Positions 43,146-52,497 of a DNA stretch of 64,000 bases are shown one piece after another. Origin of the DNA: Streptomyces typhae (GTDB taxonomy: Bacteria; Actinomycetota; Actinomycetes; Streptomycetales; Streptomycetaceae); the NCBI RefSeq assembly GCF_009755605.1, contig NZ_WPNZ01000003.1:186001-250000 (forward strand), given 5' to 3'. Position numbers and translations under genes: made by a program. The number at the start of each line of letters is the position of its first letter. The stretch's first letter is position 1. The notes beneath the pieces are model-generated. The model saw nothing but the letters and a program-made list of their open reading frames with translations, did not search any database and was not told where the DNA came from.

Positions 43146-44018
43146 TCAGGCGCGCGGCACCCTGACGACCCCCTCCTGGATCACGGTGACGGCGAGCCGT
43201 CCGTCCCGCGTCCAGATCCTCGCCTGCCCGAGGCCCCGGCCACCGCCGGACGTGGGCGACTCCTGGTCGTACAGGAGCCATTCGTCGGCGCGGAAGGGAC
43301 GGTGGAACCACATGGCGTGGTCCAGCGAGGCCCCGACCACGTCGCCGACGGCCCAGCCGCCGCGCCCGTGGGCGAGCAGCACGGAGTCGAGCAGCGTCAT
43401 GTCGGAGACGTACGTGGCGAGGCAGACGTGCAGGAGCGAGCCCGCGTCGGCCCCGCCGAGCTTGCCGTTGGTGCGGAACCAGACCTGCGAGTGCGGCTCG
43501 CGCGGGCGGCCCGCGGTGGCCCAGGGCGGCGCGTCCGCGTACCGCAGGTCGACGGCGGCGCGCGCCTCGACCAGCCGCCTCGCGACGTCCGGCGGCAGAT
43601 CGCGCGGCAGCGTCTCGGCGGCCGTGAGCAGCGTCTCCGGGTCGGGCGCGGCCGGCATCCGGATCTGGTGGTCGAGCCCTTCCTCGTACGTCTGGAAGGA
43701 CGCCGAGAGGTGGAAGATCGGCTGGCCGTGCTGGACGGCGACGACGCGGCGCGTGGTGAAGGAGCGGCCGTCGCGGATGCGGTCGACGGTGTAGACGATG
43801 GGCGCGCCCGGGTCGCCGGGGCGCAGGAAGTAGGCGTGGAGGGAGTGCGCGGGGCGGTCGGCGGGGACGGTACGACCGGCCGCCACGAGCGCCTGTGCCG
43901 CGACCTGCCCGCCGAAGACGCGGGGTACGAGGGCCGAGCGGCTGGCGCCCCGGAAGATGTCCTCCTCGACCCGCTCCAGGTCGAGGAGGTCGAGGAGGTC
44001 CTGAAGTTCCTTGCTCAT
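43146..44018 (-). CDS. tesB: acyl-CoA thioesterase II
   Basis: A 290-residue double-hotdog thioesterase that hydrolyses acyl-CoA to the free acid and CoA. Family features are VFGGQVAAQALVAAGRTV, HSLHAYFLRPGDP, DGRSFTTRRVVAVQHG (first half), and SLDHAMWFHRPFRADEWLLY with the catalytic Asp, followed by ARIWTRDGRLAVTVIQEGV in the second half. Length is normal. It ends a likely operon with the upstream acyl-CoA dehydrogenase gene (8-base gap), suggesting a joint role in acyl-CoA turnover. Confidence 0.92.
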   Translation of the reverse strand: MSKELQDLLDLLDLERVEEDIFRGASRSALVPRVFGGQVAAQALVAAGRTVPADRPAHSLHAYFLRPGDPGAPIVYTVDRIRDGRSFTTRRVVAVQHGQPIFHLSASFQTYEEGLDHQIRMPAAPDPETLLTAAETLPRDLPPDVARRLVEARAAVDLRYADAPPWATAGRPREPHSQVWFRTNGKLGGADAGSLLHVCLATYVSDMTLLDSVLLAHGRGGWAVGDVVGASLDHAMWFHRPFRADEWLLYDQESPTSGGGRGLGQARIWTRDGRLAVTVIQEGVVRVPRA

Positions 44019-44026
44019 GCGCGGGG

Positions 44027-45184
44027 TTACAGGCCCATCGACTTGGCGATGATCATCTTCATGACCTCGCTGGTGCCGCCGTAGATGCGGTTCACGCGGT
44101 TGTCGGCGTACAGGCGCGCGATCGGGTACTCGTTCATGAAGCCGTAGCCGCCGTGCAGCTGGAGGCAGCGGTCGATGACGCGGTGGGCGACCTCGGTGCA
44201 GAAGAGCTTGGCGGACGCGGCCTCGGCCGGGGTCAGCTCGCCCGCGTCCAGGGCCTCAAGGGCGCGGTCGGCGACGGCCTCGGCCGCGTCCACCTCGGCC
44301 TGGCAGGCGGCCAGTTCGAACTTGGTGTTCTGGAAGTGGGCGACGGACTTGCCGAAGACCGTGCGCTCCTGCACGTACTCCTTGGCGAACCGGACGGCGG
44401 CCTTGGCCTGCGCGTAGGCGCCGAAGGCGATGCCCCAGCGCTCGGACGCGAGGTTGTGGCCGAGATAGGCGAAGCCCTTGTTCTCCTCGCCGAGCAGGTC
44501 CTCGACCGGCACCTCGACGTCGACGAAGGCCAGCTCGGCGGTGTCGGAGACCTTCAGGCCGAGCTTGTCGAGCTTGCGGCCGACGGAGTAGCCCGCGGAG
44601 GCGGTGTCGACGGCGAACAGGGAGATGCCGAAGCGGCGGTCGTCCTCGCGCGGTGCGGAGGTGCGGGCGCAGACGATCACGCGGTCGGCGTGCACACCGC
44701 CGGTGATGAAGGTCTTGGCGCCGTTGAGGACGTAGTGCGTGCCGTCGTCGGAGAGCTTGGCGGTGGTCTTCATGCCGGCGACGTCGGAGCCGGTGCCCGG
44801 CTCGGTCATGGCGAGCGCCCACATCTCCTCGCCGGAGACGAACTTCGGCAGGAAGCGCTTCTTCTGCTCGTCGGTGGCGAGCATCTGGATGTACGGCAGG
44901 CCGAGCAGCACATGCACGCCGGAGCCGCCGAAGGAGACGCCCGCGCGGGCCGTCTCCTCGTACATGACCGCCTCGAACTTGTGCGAGTCGATGCCCGCGC
45001 CGCCGTACTCCTCGTCCACGCGGATGCCGAAGACGCCGAGCTCGGCGAGCTTGTAGTAGAAGTCCCGGGGCGCCTGGCCCGCCGCGAACCACTCGTCGTA
45101 CACGGGGACGACCTCGGCCTCGATGAAGGCCCGGACGGTGTCCCGGAATGCCTCGTGGTCCTCGTTGAAGACGGTACGCCGCAC
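44027..45184 (-). CDS. acyl-CoA dehydrogenase
   Basis: A 385-residue FAD-dependent acyl-CoA dehydrogenase introducing the alpha-beta double bond. It begins RRTVFNEDHEAFRDTVRAFI. FAD/substrate motifs include WALAMTEPGTGSDVAGMKTT and ERTVFGKSVAHFQNTKFELA. The C-terminal end QLHGGYGFMNEYPIARLYAD and IYGGTSEVMKMIIAKSMGL fits long- or branched-chain types. It is the first gene of a pair with tesB. A palindrome with core AAGCGCTT lies about 35 bases upstream and may be its operator. It is separated from the TetR gene by a family B repeat. Confidence 0.92.
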   Translation of the reverse strand: MRRTVFNEDHEAFRDTVRAFIEAEVVPVYDEWFAAGQAPRDFYYKLAELGVFGIRVDEEYGGAGIDSHKFEAVMYEETARAGVSFGGSGVHVLLGLPYIQMLATDEQKKRFLPKFVSGEEMWALAMTEPGTGSDVAGMKTTAKLSDDGTHYVLNGAKTFITGGVHADRVIVCARTSAPREDDRRFGISLFAVDTASAGYSVGRKLDKLGLKVSDTAELAFVDVEVPVEDLLGEENKGFAYLGHNLASERWGIAFGAYAQAKAAVRFAKEYVQERTVFGKSVAHFQNTKFELAACQAEVDAAEAVADRALEALDAGELTPAEAASAKLFCTEVAHRVIDRCLQLHGGYGFMNEYPIARLYADNRVNRIYGGTSEVMKMIIAKSMGL

Positions 45185-45213
45185 GGCCTGACTCCCTCTC
45201 CCGGATAGCGCCT

Positions 45214-45232
45214 CTGCTAAGCGCTTGCTCAG
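45214..45232. promoter_or_regulatory. candidate operator of the acyl-CoA dehydrogenase gene
   Basis: CTGCTAAGCGCTTGCTCAG, with palindromic core AAGCGCTT (45219-45226) flanked by similar GCT triplets, lies 30-48 bases upstream of the dehydrogenase start. From memory such sites precede fatty-acid oxidation genes controlled by TetR proteins in actinobacteria. Confidence 0.45.
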
Positions 45233-45318
45233 GTGAGGTTACCCGCGGGTTTCTGTGGCCGTCCAGAGCGAGAACTGTGACTGGCGGGTAGCTTGCCGTA
45301 TGTCGCGGCCTTCGGCCT

Positions 45319-45347
45319 TCCTCGTCCTCAAACGCCGGACGGGCTCG
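45319..45347. repeat. Family B element, copy B5, containing the TetR stop codon
   Basis: TCCTCGTCCTCAAACGCCGG (45319-45338), continuing ACGGGCTCG. Read on the minus strand it encodes the last residues Pro-Ser-Gly-Val and the TGA of the TetR gene. Confidence 0.8.
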
Positions 45348-45981
45348 ATTCCTCTCGGGCCGGGCTCGCATCCTCCCCGAGCAGGCTCGGATTTCCTCCC
45401 GCCGCCGCCAGCGCGCCGTGCGCCAGGCGGCGCAGCAGGCCCGCCATCGCCTCCCGGTCCGGCAGCGAGCCGGCCCGCCCGAGGTGCGGGGTGGAGTTCA
45501 GGAGCCCGAAGACGGCGTGCACGGACGCCCGCGCCTCCGCCTCCGCCAGCGCCGGGTACACGTCCCGTACCGCCGTCACCCACAGTTCCACGTACCGCCG
45601 CTGGAGCGAGCGGACCAGCTTGCGGTCGCTGTCCCGGAGGCGGTCCAGCTCGCGGTCGTGGAGAGTGATCAAGGGGCGGTCGTCGAGGGCGAAGTCGATA
45701 TGGCCCTCGATGAGCGAGTCGAGCGCGGCACCGGGCGACCCGGCGGACTCGGCGGCCCGCCGCTCGCCGCCCCGCAGGAGCTGCTCGCTGATGCCCACGA
45801 GCAGCTCGGCCAGCATCGCGTCCTTGCCCGCGAAGTGGCGGTAGAGACCGGGTCCGCTGATGCCCACGGCAGCCCCTATCTCGTCGACGCCGACACCGTG
45901 GAAGCCGCGCTCGGCGAAGAGCCGGGCGGCTTCCTTGAGGATCTGTTCGCGGCGGGTGAGGGCGTCGGTCCTGGTGGCCAT
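45328..45981 (-). CDS. TetR-family regulator of the leucine-catabolism operon
   Basis: A 217-residue TetR repressor. Residues 10-55 hold the helix-turn-helix (TRREQILKEAARLFAERGFH, GVGVDEIGAAVGISGPGLYR, HFAGKDAMLAELL). The rest is a helical ligand domain (LDDRPLITLHDRELDRLRDS). It is divergent from the carboxylase operon, with two related inverted sites in the shared 82-base region, so it most likely represses that operon and itself. The ligand is perhaps an acyl-CoA of the pathway. The last residues (SSPSGV) are encoded by a family B repeat, so the original C-terminus was probably altered. Confidence 0.88.
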   Translation of the reverse strand: MATRTDALTRREQILKEAARLFAERGFHGVGVDEIGAAVGISGPGLYRHFAGKDAMLAELLVGISEQLLRGGERRAAESAGSPGAALDSLIEGHIDFALDDRPLITLHDRELDRLRDSDRKLVRSLQRRYVELWVTAVRDVYPALAEAEARASVHAVFGLLNSTPHLGRAGSLPDREAMAGLLRRLAHGALAAAGGNPSLLGEDASPAREESSPSGV

Positions 45982-46003
45982 GGAAGCAATTCTAGACAGC
46001 GTC

Positions 46004-46047
46004 GTTAGCGGTCGTTAACCTGAACGCATACGTTAACGCTCACTAAC
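46004..46047. promoter_or_regulatory. double TetR operator upstream of the leucine-catabolism operon
   Basis: GTTAGCGGTCGTTAAC (46004-46019) and GTTAACGCTCACTAAC (46032-46047) are inverted copies of one motif, matching at 12 of 16 positions once one is reversed, 28 bases centre to centre. Both lie between the TetR gene and the carboxylase genes. Confidence 0.72.
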
Positions 46048-46063
46048 AGTGGGAGACCGGCGG

Positions 46064-47680
46064 ATGCAACAGGCACCAGTCCTCGCGAGCGCGGCGGATC
46101 CCGCCTCGGACGCCTGGCGGTCCAACGAGGCGGCGCACCGCGCCCTGGCCGAGGAGTTGCGCGGCAAGCTCGCCGCGGCCCGCCTCGGCGGCGGCGAGCG
46201 CGCCCGGCAGCGGCATGTCGCGCGCGGCAAGCTGCTGCCGCGCGACCGCGTGGACGCCCTCCTCGACCCCGGCTCGCCGTTCCTGGAGATCGCGCCGCTC
46301 GCGGCCGACGGCCTGTACGGCGGCGACGCCCCCGCGGCGGGGGTGATCGCGGGCATCGGCCGGGTCAGCGGGCGCGAGTGCGTGATCGTCGCCAACGACG
46401 CCACCGTCAAGGGCGGCACGTACTACCCCATGACGGTGAAGAAGCACCTGCGCGCGCAGGAGGTGGCCCTGGAGAACCACCTCCCCTGTGTGTATCTGGT
46501 GGACTCGGGCGGCGCCTTCCTGCCGATGCAGGACGAGGTGTTCCCCGACCGGGAGCACTTCGGGCGGATCTTCTACAACCAGGCGCGGCTCTCGGGCGCG
46601 GGCATCCCGCAGATCGCGGCCGTCCTCGGCTCCTGCACGGCGGGCGGCGCGTACGTGCCCGCGATGAGCGACGAGGCCGTGATCGTCCGGAACCAGGGCA
46701 CGATCTTCCTGGGCGGCCCGCCCCTGGTGAAGGCGGCGACCGGCGAGGTCGTCACGGCGGAGGAGCTGGGCGGCGGCGAGGTCCACTCGCGGGTCTCGGG
46801 CGTCACCGACCACCTCGCGGAGGACGACCCGCACGCCCTGCGCATCGTCCGCACGATCGTCTCCACGCTGCCCGCGCGCGATGCCCTGCCGTGGGAGGTC
46901 CGCCCGGCCGAGGAGCCGAAGGTGGACCCGCTCGGTCTGTACGGCGCGGTGCCGGTGGACTCCCGCACGCCCTACGACGTGCGCGAGGTCATCGCCCGCG
47001 TCGTCGACGGCTCGCGCTTCGCGGAGTTCAAGGCGGAGTACGGCCAGACGCTGGTGACGGGCTTCGCGCACATCCACGGGCACCCGGTCGGCATCGTCGC
47101 GAACAACGGCATCCTGTTCTCGGAGTCCGCCCAGAAGGGCGCGCACTTCATCGAGCTGTGCGACCAGCGCGGCATCCCGCTGGTCTTCCTCCAGAACATC
47201 TCCGGCTTCATGGTCGGCCGTGACTACGAGGCCGGGGGCATCGCCAAGCACGGCGCGAAGATGGTCACGGCCGTGGCGTGCACCCGCGTGCCGAAGCTGA
47301 CGGTCGTGGTCGGCGGCTCGTACGGAGCGGGCAACTACTCCATGTGCGGCCGGGCGTACTCGCCGCGCTTCCTGTGGATGTGGCCCAACGCCAAGATCTC
47401 GGTGATGGGCGGCGAGCAGGCCGCGTCCGTGCTCGCGACCGTCAAGCGCGACCAGCTGGAGGCGCGCGGGGAGACCTGGTCGCCGGAGGACGAGGAGGCC
47501 TTCAAGGCCCCGGTCCGCGCGCAGTACGAGGAGCAGGGCAGCGCCTACTACGCCACGGCACGGCTGTGGGACGACGGCGTCATCGACCCGTTGGAGACCC
47601 GCCAGGTCCTCGGCCTGGCACTGACCGCGTGTGCCGGGGCGCCGCTCGGCGAACGCGGCTTCGGCGTCTTCCGGATGTGA
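46064..47680 (+). CDS. liuB: acyl-CoA carboxylase beta subunit (methylcrotonyl-CoA carboxylase type)
   Basis: A 538-residue carboxyltransferase subunit. It moves the carboxyl group from biotin to an acyl-CoA, most likely 3-methylcrotonyl-CoA. MCC-type features include [80 protein letters not shown] and the second crotonase half with [20 protein letters not shown]. The ATG at 46064 follows GGGAGA; an in-frame GTG lies at 46049. It is the first gene of a four-gene operon with the biotin-carrying alpha subunit, HMG-CoA lyase and a dehydrogenase, which together form the leucine degradation route. Confidence 0.9.
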   Translation: MQQAPVLASAADPASDAWRSNEAAHRALAEELRGKLAAARLGGGERARQRHVARGKLLPRDRVDALLDPGSPFLEIAPLAADGLYGGDAPAAGVIAGIGRVSGRECVIVANDATVKGGTYYPMTVKKHLRAQEVALENHLPCVYLVDSGGAFLPMQDEVFPDREHFGRIFYNQARLSGAGIPQIAAVLGSCTAGGAYVPAMSDEAVIVRNQGTIFLGGPPLVKAATGEVVTAEELGGGEVHSRVSGVTDHLAEDDPHALRIVRTIVSTLPARDALPWEVRPAEEPKVDPLGLYGAVPVDSRTPYDVREVIARVVDGSRFAEFKAEYGQTLVTGFAHIHGHPVGIVANNGILFSESAQKGAHFIELCDQRGIPLVFLQNISGFMVGRDYEAGGIAKHGAKMVTAVACTRVPKLTVVVGGSYGAGNYSMCGRAYSPRFLWMWPNAKISVMGGEQAASVLATVKRDQLEARGETWSPEDEEAFKAPVRAQYEEQGSAYYATARLWDDGVIDPLETRQVLGLALTACAGAPLGERGFGVFRM

Positions 47681-47694
47681 GGGGCAGACACCCA

Positions 47695-49731
47695 ATGAGC
47701 ATGTTCGACACAGTCCTCGTGGCCAACCGCGGCGAGATCGCGGTACGCGTCATCCGTACGCTGCGGGCCCTCGGCGTCCGTTCGGTGGCCGTGTTCTCCG
47801 ACGCCGACGCCGACGCCCGGCACGTGCGCGAGGCCGACACCGCGGTGCGCCTCGGCCCGGCCCCCGCCGCCGAGAGCTACCTCTCCGCGGAGCGCCTCCT
47901 CGCGGCCGCCGCCTCCTCGGGCGCCCAGGCCGTCCACCCCGGCTACGGCTTCCTCGCCGAGAACGCCGCCTTCGCGCAGGCCTGCGCGGACGCGGGCCTC
48001 GCCTTCATCGGGCCGCCCGCGTCCGCGATCGACCTGATGGGCGACAAGATCCGCGCGAAGGAGACGGTACGGGCGGCCGGGGTACCGGTGGTGCCCGGCT
48101 CGTCCGGCAGCGGCCTGACCGACGACCAACTGATCGCCGCCGCACGGGACATCGGCACCCCCGTCCTCCTCAAGCCCTCCGCGGGCGGCGGCGGCAAGGG
48201 CATGCGCCTGGTCCGGGACGAGGCGCTGCTCGGTGAGGAGATCGCCGCCGCCCGGCGCGAGGCCCGCGCCTCCTTCGGCGACGACACCCTGCTCGTCGAG
48301 CGCTGGGTGGACCGCCCCCGGCACATCGAGATCCAGGTGCTCGCCGACGGCCACGGCAACGTCCTGCACCTCGGCGAGCGCGAGTGCTCCCTCCAGCGCC
48401 GCCACCAGAAGATCATCGAGGAGGCCCCGAGCGTCCTGCTCGACGAGGCGACGCGCGCCGCGATGGGGGCCGCCGCCGTGGAGGCGGCGCGCTCCTGCGG
48501 ATACGTGGGCGCGGGCACCGTCGAGTTCATCGTGCCCGGCGACGACCCGGCCTCGTACTACTTCATGGAGATGAACACCCGCCTCCAGGTCGAGCACCCT
48601 GTCACGGAGCTGATCACGGGCGTGGACCTGGTGGAGTGGCAGCTGCGGGTGGCGGCGGGCGAGCCGCTGCCCTTCGGCCAGGAGGACGTCCGCCTCACCG
48701 GCCACGCGGTCGAGGCCCGCCTGTGCGCCGAGGACCCCGCCCGCGGCTTCCTTCCCTCGGGCGGCACCGTCCTCGCCCTCCACGAGCCCTCCGGCGACGG
48801 GGTGCGCACGGACTCCGGGCTCAGCGAGGGCACGGAGGTCGGGAGCCTGTACGACCCGATGCTCTCGAAGGTCATCGCGTACGGACCGGACCGCGCGACC
48901 GCGCTGCGGAAGCTGCGGGCGGCGCTCGCGGGCACGGTGACGCTGGGGGTGCCGACGAACGCGGGCTTCCTGCGGCGGCTGCTGGCTCATCCGGCGGTGG
49001 TGGCCGGGGAGCTGGACACCGGGTTGGTGGAGCGGGAGGTCGAGGGCCTGGTCGACGGGGACGTCCCGGCCGAGGTCTATCTGGCTGCGGCGCTGGTGCG
49101 GGCCGACGCCTCGACGCCGGTGGCCGGGGGCTGGGTGGATCCGTTCTCGGTGGGGAGCGGGTGGCGGCTCGGCGGGGAGGCGGCGTGGACGGTGCACCAC
49201 CTGCGTGTACCGGGTCACGACCCGGTTGCCGTGCACACCCGCCTCGGTGACGGGGGTACCGAGATCCGGCTTCCCTCCGGCGAAACTGCCTGGGGGCCCG
49301 GGGGCTCGCCCCCGGTTTCGGGAAGGGGCGGGCTCGGGGAGCCCCCGGCAGGGACCCCCACGGTCACCCTCCACGTCGACGGCCGCACCCACACCTTCCA
49401 CCACACGGCCGACTGGCTGGGCAGGGACGGCGACGCCTGGCACGTCCAGGACCACGACCCCGTTCAGGCGGCCCTGTCGGGCGCGGCCCACGCGGGAGCG
49501 GACGCCCTGACGGCGCCCATGCCCGGCACGGTCACGGTCGTCAAGGTGTCCCCGGGCGACGAGGTGACGGCGGGCCAGAGCCTCCTGGTGGTGGAGGCGA
49601 TGAAGATGGAGCACGTGATCTCCGCGCCGCACGCGGGCACGGTGACCGAACTGGACGTCACTCCGGGCAGCACGGTGGCGATGGACCAGGTCCTTGCCGT
49701 GGTGGTCCCGGCGGACGAGGAGTCGTCATGA
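47695..49731 (+). CDS. liuD: acyl-CoA carboxylase alpha subunit (biotin carboxylase and carrier)
   Basis: A 678-residue subunit that carboxylates biotin with ATP and bicarbonate and carries it to the beta subunit. Biotin carboxylase motifs are [20 protein letters not shown] (residues 6-25), [16 protein letters not shown] (ATP grasp), [20 protein letters not shown] and [15 protein letters not shown]. The C-terminal carrier domain has the biotinylated lysine in [11 protein letters not shown]. At about residues 530-548 an unusual Gly/Pro/Ser segment ([21 protein letters not shown]) is encoded by sequence resembling a family B element. The start is 14 bases after the beta subunit gene; its stop overlaps the HMG-CoA lyase gene (ATGA). 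Confidence 0.93.
   Translation: MSMFDTVLVANRGEIAVRVIRTLRALGVRSVAVFSDADADARHVREADTAVRLGPAPAAESYLSAERLLAAAASSGAQAVHPGYGFLAENAAFAQACADAGLAFIGPPASAIDLMGDKIRAKETVRAAGVPVVPGSSGSGLTDDQLIAAARDIGTPVLLKPSAGGGGKGMRLVRDEALLGEEIAAARREARASFGDDTLLVERWVDRPRHIEIQVLADGHGNVLHLGERECSLQRRHQKIIEEAPSVLLDEATRAAMGAAAVEAARSCGYVGAGTVEFIVPGDDPASYYFMEMNTRLQVEHPVTELITGVDLVEWQLRVAAGEPLPFGQEDVRLTGHAVEARLCAEDPARGFLPSGGTVLALHEPSGDGVRTDSGLSEGTEVGSLYDPMLSKVIAYGPDRATALRKLRAALAGTVTLGVPTNAGFLRRLLAHPAVVAGELDTGLVEREVEGLVDGDVPAEVYLAAALVRADASTPVAGGWVDPFSVGSGWRLGGEAAWTVHHLRVPGHDPVAVHTRLGDGGTEIRLPSGETAWGPGGSPPVSGRGGLGEPPAGTPTVTLHVDGRTHTFHHTADWLGRDGDAWHVQDHDPVQAALSGAAHAGADALTAPMPGTVTVVKVSPGDEVTAGQSLLVVEAMKMEHVISAPHAGTVTELDVTPGSTVAMDQVLAVVVPADEESS
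49289..49332. repeat. Family B-like fragment inside the biotin carboxylase gene
   Basis: CCCGGTTTCGGGAAGGGGCG (49311-49330) with the preceding GGGGGCTCGCCCCC matches, in inverse orientation, the CCCGCCCCTTCCCGAAACTG plus GGGGCTCCGCCCC part of copy B4. It is in frame and adds no stop codon. Confidence 0.65.
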
Positions 49732-50708
49732 CAGCCGAACCGTCGAACCCTCCGGGCGGCCCCCTGCCCATGGTCGTACCGGCGGACGGCCTCCCGCCCC
49801 GGGTCCGCATCCACGAGGTGGGCGCCAGGGACGGCCTCCAGAACGAGAAGGCCACGGTCCCGACGGAGGTGAAGGCGGAGTTCGTCCACCGCCTGGCCGA
49901 GGCGGGCCTGACGACGATCGAGGCGACGAGCTTCGTGCACCCCAAGTGGGTGCCGCAGCTGGCGGACGCGGAGCAGCTGTTCCCCCGGGTCCGGGACCTG
50001 GAGGGGGTCGACCTCCCCGTCCTGGTCCCGAACGCCCGAGGCCTGGACCGGGCGCTGGCGCTCGGCGCCCGCCGGGTGGCCGTCTTCGCCAGCGCCACGG
50101 AGTCCTTCGCCAAGGCCAACCTGAACCGCACGGTGGACGAGGCGCTCGCGATGTTCGAGCCGGTGGTGGCGCGGGCGAAGGAGTCCGAGGCGCCGGACGA
50201 CCTGGTGCACGTACGCGGCTACCTCTCCATGTGCTTCGGGGACCCCTGGGAGGGCCCGGTCCCGGTCCCGCAGGTGGTCCGGGTCTGCAAGGCGCTGCTC
50301 GACCTGGGCTGCGACGAGCTGAGCCTGGGCGACACGATCGGCGTGGCGACACCGGGCCACGTGGAAACGCTGCTCAGGGCCCTGAACGACGAGGGCGTGC
50401 CCACGAACCTCCTCGCCGTGCACTTCCACGACACGTACGGCCAGGCGCTCGCCAACACGCTGGCGGCGCTGCGGCACGGGGTGAGCACCGTGGACGCGTC
50501 CGCGGGCGGCCTCGGCGGCTGCCCGTACGCCAAGAGCGCCACCGGAAACCTCGCCACCGAAGACCTCGTGTGGATGCTTCGAGGCCTCGGCATCGAGACC
50601 GGGGTCGACCTCGGCCGTCTCACCGCCACCAGCGTGTGGATGGCCGGCCAGCTGGGCCGACCGAGCCCGTCCCGCACCGTGCGTGCCCTCTCCCACCAGG
50701 AGCAGTGA
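49728..50708 (+). CDS. liuE: hydroxymethylglutaryl-CoA lyase
   Basis: A 326-residue TIM-barrel enzyme that cleaves HMG-CoA to acetyl-CoA and acetoacetate, the last step of leucine degradation. Catalytic motifs are [20 protein letters not shown] (RDGLQNE), [55 protein letters not shown] (metal-binding HxH) and the cysteine loop [20 protein letters not shown]. It starts by ATGA overlap with the carboxylase alpha gene and is followed 5 bases later by a dehydrogenase gene. Confidence 0.94.
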   Translation: MTAEPSNPPGGPLPMVVPADGLPPRVRIHEVGARDGLQNEKATVPTEVKAEFVHRLAEAGLTTIEATSFVHPKWVPQLADAEQLFPRVRDLEGVDLPVLVPNARGLDRALALGARRVAVFASATESFAKANLNRTVDEALAMFEPVVARAKESEAPDDLVHVRGYLSMCFGDPWEGPVPVPQVVRVCKALLDLGCDELSLGDTIGVATPGHVETLLRALNDEGVPTNLLAVHFHDTYGQALANTLAALRHGVSTVDASAGGLGGCPYAKSATGNLATEDLVWMLRGLGIETGVDLGRLTATSVWMAGQLGRPSPSRTVRALSHQEQ

Positions 50709-50713
50709 AAGCC

Positions 50714-51874
50714 ATGGATCACCACCTCTCCCCCGAGCACGAGGAACTCCGGCGCACCGTGGAGGAGTTCGCACACGACGTGGTCGCACCGAAGATCGGC
50801 GACCTCTACGAGCGGCACGAGTTCCCGTACGAGATCGTGCGCGAGATGGGCCGCATGGGGCTGTTCGGGCTGCCGTTCCCGGAGGAGTACGGCGGCATGG
50901 GCGGCGACTATCTGGCGCTTGGCATCGCCTTGGAGGAACTGGCACGGGTCGACTCCTCGGTGGCCATCACCCTGGAGGCAGGCGTCTCCCTGGGCGCCAT
51001 GCCGCTGCACCTCTTCGGCACCGAGGAGCAGAAGAGGGAGTGGCTGCCGCGGCTGTGCGCGGGCGAGACGCTGGGCGCGTTCGGCCTGACCGAGCCGGAC
51101 GGCGGCTCGGACGCGGGCGGCACGCGGACGACGGCGCGCCTGGACGAGGCCACGGACGAGTGGGTCATCAACGGCACGAAGTGCTTCATCACCAACTCCG
51201 GTACGGACATCACGGGCCTGGTGACGGTGACCGCGGTGACGGGCCGCTCGGAGTCGGGCAAGCCCCTGATCTCCTCGATCATCGTCCCGTCCGGCACGCC
51301 GGGCTTCACTGTCGCGGCGCCGTACTCCAAGGTGGGCTGGAACGCCTCGGACACCCGGGAGCTGTCCTTCGCGGACGTACGGGTACCGCGGGCGAACCTG
51401 CTCGGGGAGATCGGCCGCGGCTACGCCCAGTTCCTCCGCATCCTGGACGAGGGCCGGATCGCGATCGCGGCGCTCGCCACGGGCCTGGCGCAGGGCTGTG
51501 TCGACGAGTCGGTGAAGTACGCGAAGGAGCGGCACGCCTTCGGCCGCCCGATCGGCTCGAACCAGGCCATCCAGTTCAAGATCGCCGACATGGAGCTGAA
51601 GGCGTACACGGCCCGCCTCGCCTGGCGGGACGCGGCGTCGCGCCTGGTCGCGGGCGAGCCCTTCAAGAAGGAGGCGGCCCTCGCGAAGCTGCACTCCTCG
51701 ACGATCGCCGTCGACAACGCGCGCGAGGCCACGCAGATCCACGGCGGGTACGGCTTCATGAACGAGTACCCGGTGGCGCGGATGTGGCGGGACTCCAAGA
51801 TCCTGGAGATCGGGGAGGGGACGAGTGAGGTGCAGCGCATGCTGATCGCCCGAGAACTGGGCCTCACGGGCTGA
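50714..51874 (+). CDS. liuA: acyl-CoA dehydrogenase (isovaleryl-CoA dehydrogenase-like)
   Basis: A 386-residue FAD-dependent dehydrogenase that probably oxidises isovaleryl-CoA to methylcrotonyl-CoA, the substrate of the carboxylase in the same operon. It shows LSPEHEELRRTVEEFAHDVV, FGLTEPDGGSDAGGTRTTAR, WVINGTKCFITNSGTDITGL, KVGWNASDTRELSFADVRVP and the C-terminal THGGYGFMNEYPVARMWRDS-like QIHGGYGFMNEYPVARMWRD with IGEGTSEVQRMLIARELGL. The isovaleryl assignment rests on context. The ATG at 50714 has AGGAG 11 bases upstream; a GTG at 50705 overlapping the lyase stop is possible. Confidence 0.9.
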   Translation: MDHHLSPEHEELRRTVEEFAHDVVAPKIGDLYERHEFPYEIVREMGRMGLFGLPFPEEYGGMGGDYLALGIALEELARVDSSVAITLEAGVSLGAMPLHLFGTEEQKREWLPRLCAGETLGAFGLTEPDGGSDAGGTRTTARLDEATDEWVINGTKCFITNSGTDITGLVTVTAVTGRSESGKPLISSIIVPSGTPGFTVAAPYSKVGWNASDTRELSFADVRVPRANLLGEIGRGYAQFLRILDEGRIAIAALATGLAQGCVDESVKYAKERHAFGRPIGSNQAIQFKIADMELKAYTARLAWRDAASRLVAGEPFKKEAALAKLHSSTIAVDNAREATQIHGGYGFMNEYPVARMWRDSKILEIGEGTSEVQRMLIARELGLTG

Positions 51875-51920
51875 GGCCGCTCCGCTCCCTTTCCCTCTTC
51901 CCCCACCCACCCGCCCTTTC

Positions 51921-51990
51921 CTCGCGCTGCGCGCTTGTCCTCAAACGCCGGACGGGCTGAACAGCCCCGGCCCGTCCGGCGCTCGGGCCT
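51921..51990. repeat. Family B inverted repeat, copy B6
   Basis: TGTCCTCAAACGCCGGACGG (51936-51955), continuing GCTG, faces CAGCCCCGGCCCGTCCGGCG (51962-51981). It lies between the leucine operon and the convergent broken NUDIX gene and is a likely terminator for both. Confidence 0.8.
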
Positions 51991-52017
51991 GCCCGGGCGT
52001 ACGCGCGCTCCGACTCC

Positions 52018-52470
52018 TCAGCGCAGCGCCTCACGCACCCGGCGGCGCAGCGCCGTGTCCTCGATGGCGTCGGCGTCGCGCCAAGCCGCGGCCGTGACCT
52101 CTTCGGTCTGCGGTTCCACGACGTCGGCCGAGGTGCGGAAAAGGAACCGGAAGTCGAAGTGTCGGTGCGCGGGCTCGTCATTGGCGGGGTTGGCGGGGAT
52201 GGCGTGAGCGTCGATGTGTACGGGGCGGTGCCCGGTGTCCGCCGGGCAGGAGCCAGCGGTCCAGGGCGAGGTGCTTGATGTGGAGGACCCGGCCCGTGGG
52301 GTCGGCGAGGACCGCCCGGCGGTGACGTGACCGCGGAACTCCTTCCGGCTGGCGAGGTCGGCCCCGGTGTCGAGGAGTTCTTCGAGACGGGCGAGCAGGC
52401 CCTTCTCGTCGGGGTGGGCGGCGAGGTAGGCATCGAGGGTCTCGCGGATGTGGTCGGCAGTGACGGGCAC
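52018..52470 (-). pseudogene. broken NUDIX hydrolase gene lacking the Nudix box
   Basis: The N-terminal part (MPVTADHIRETLDAYLAAHP, DEKGLLARLEELLDTGADLA, FRGHVTAG) and the C-terminal part (PVHIDAHAIPANPANDEPAH, RHFDFRFLFRTS) are in the same frame and fit a NUDIX hydrolase. Between them the protein sense is in another frame: AVLADPTGRVLHIKHLALDR followed by WLLPGGH. A base seems to be missing in a G-run near 52320. Directly after PGGH the sequence jumps to the C-terminal part, so the Nudix box that should follow is deleted. The gene therefore has a frameshift and an internal deletion and cannot be catalytic. It is last in a four-gene minus-strand series. Confidence 0.75.
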
Positions 52471-52497
52471 GGTGGACTTCCTTACCGATTGCAGTGG

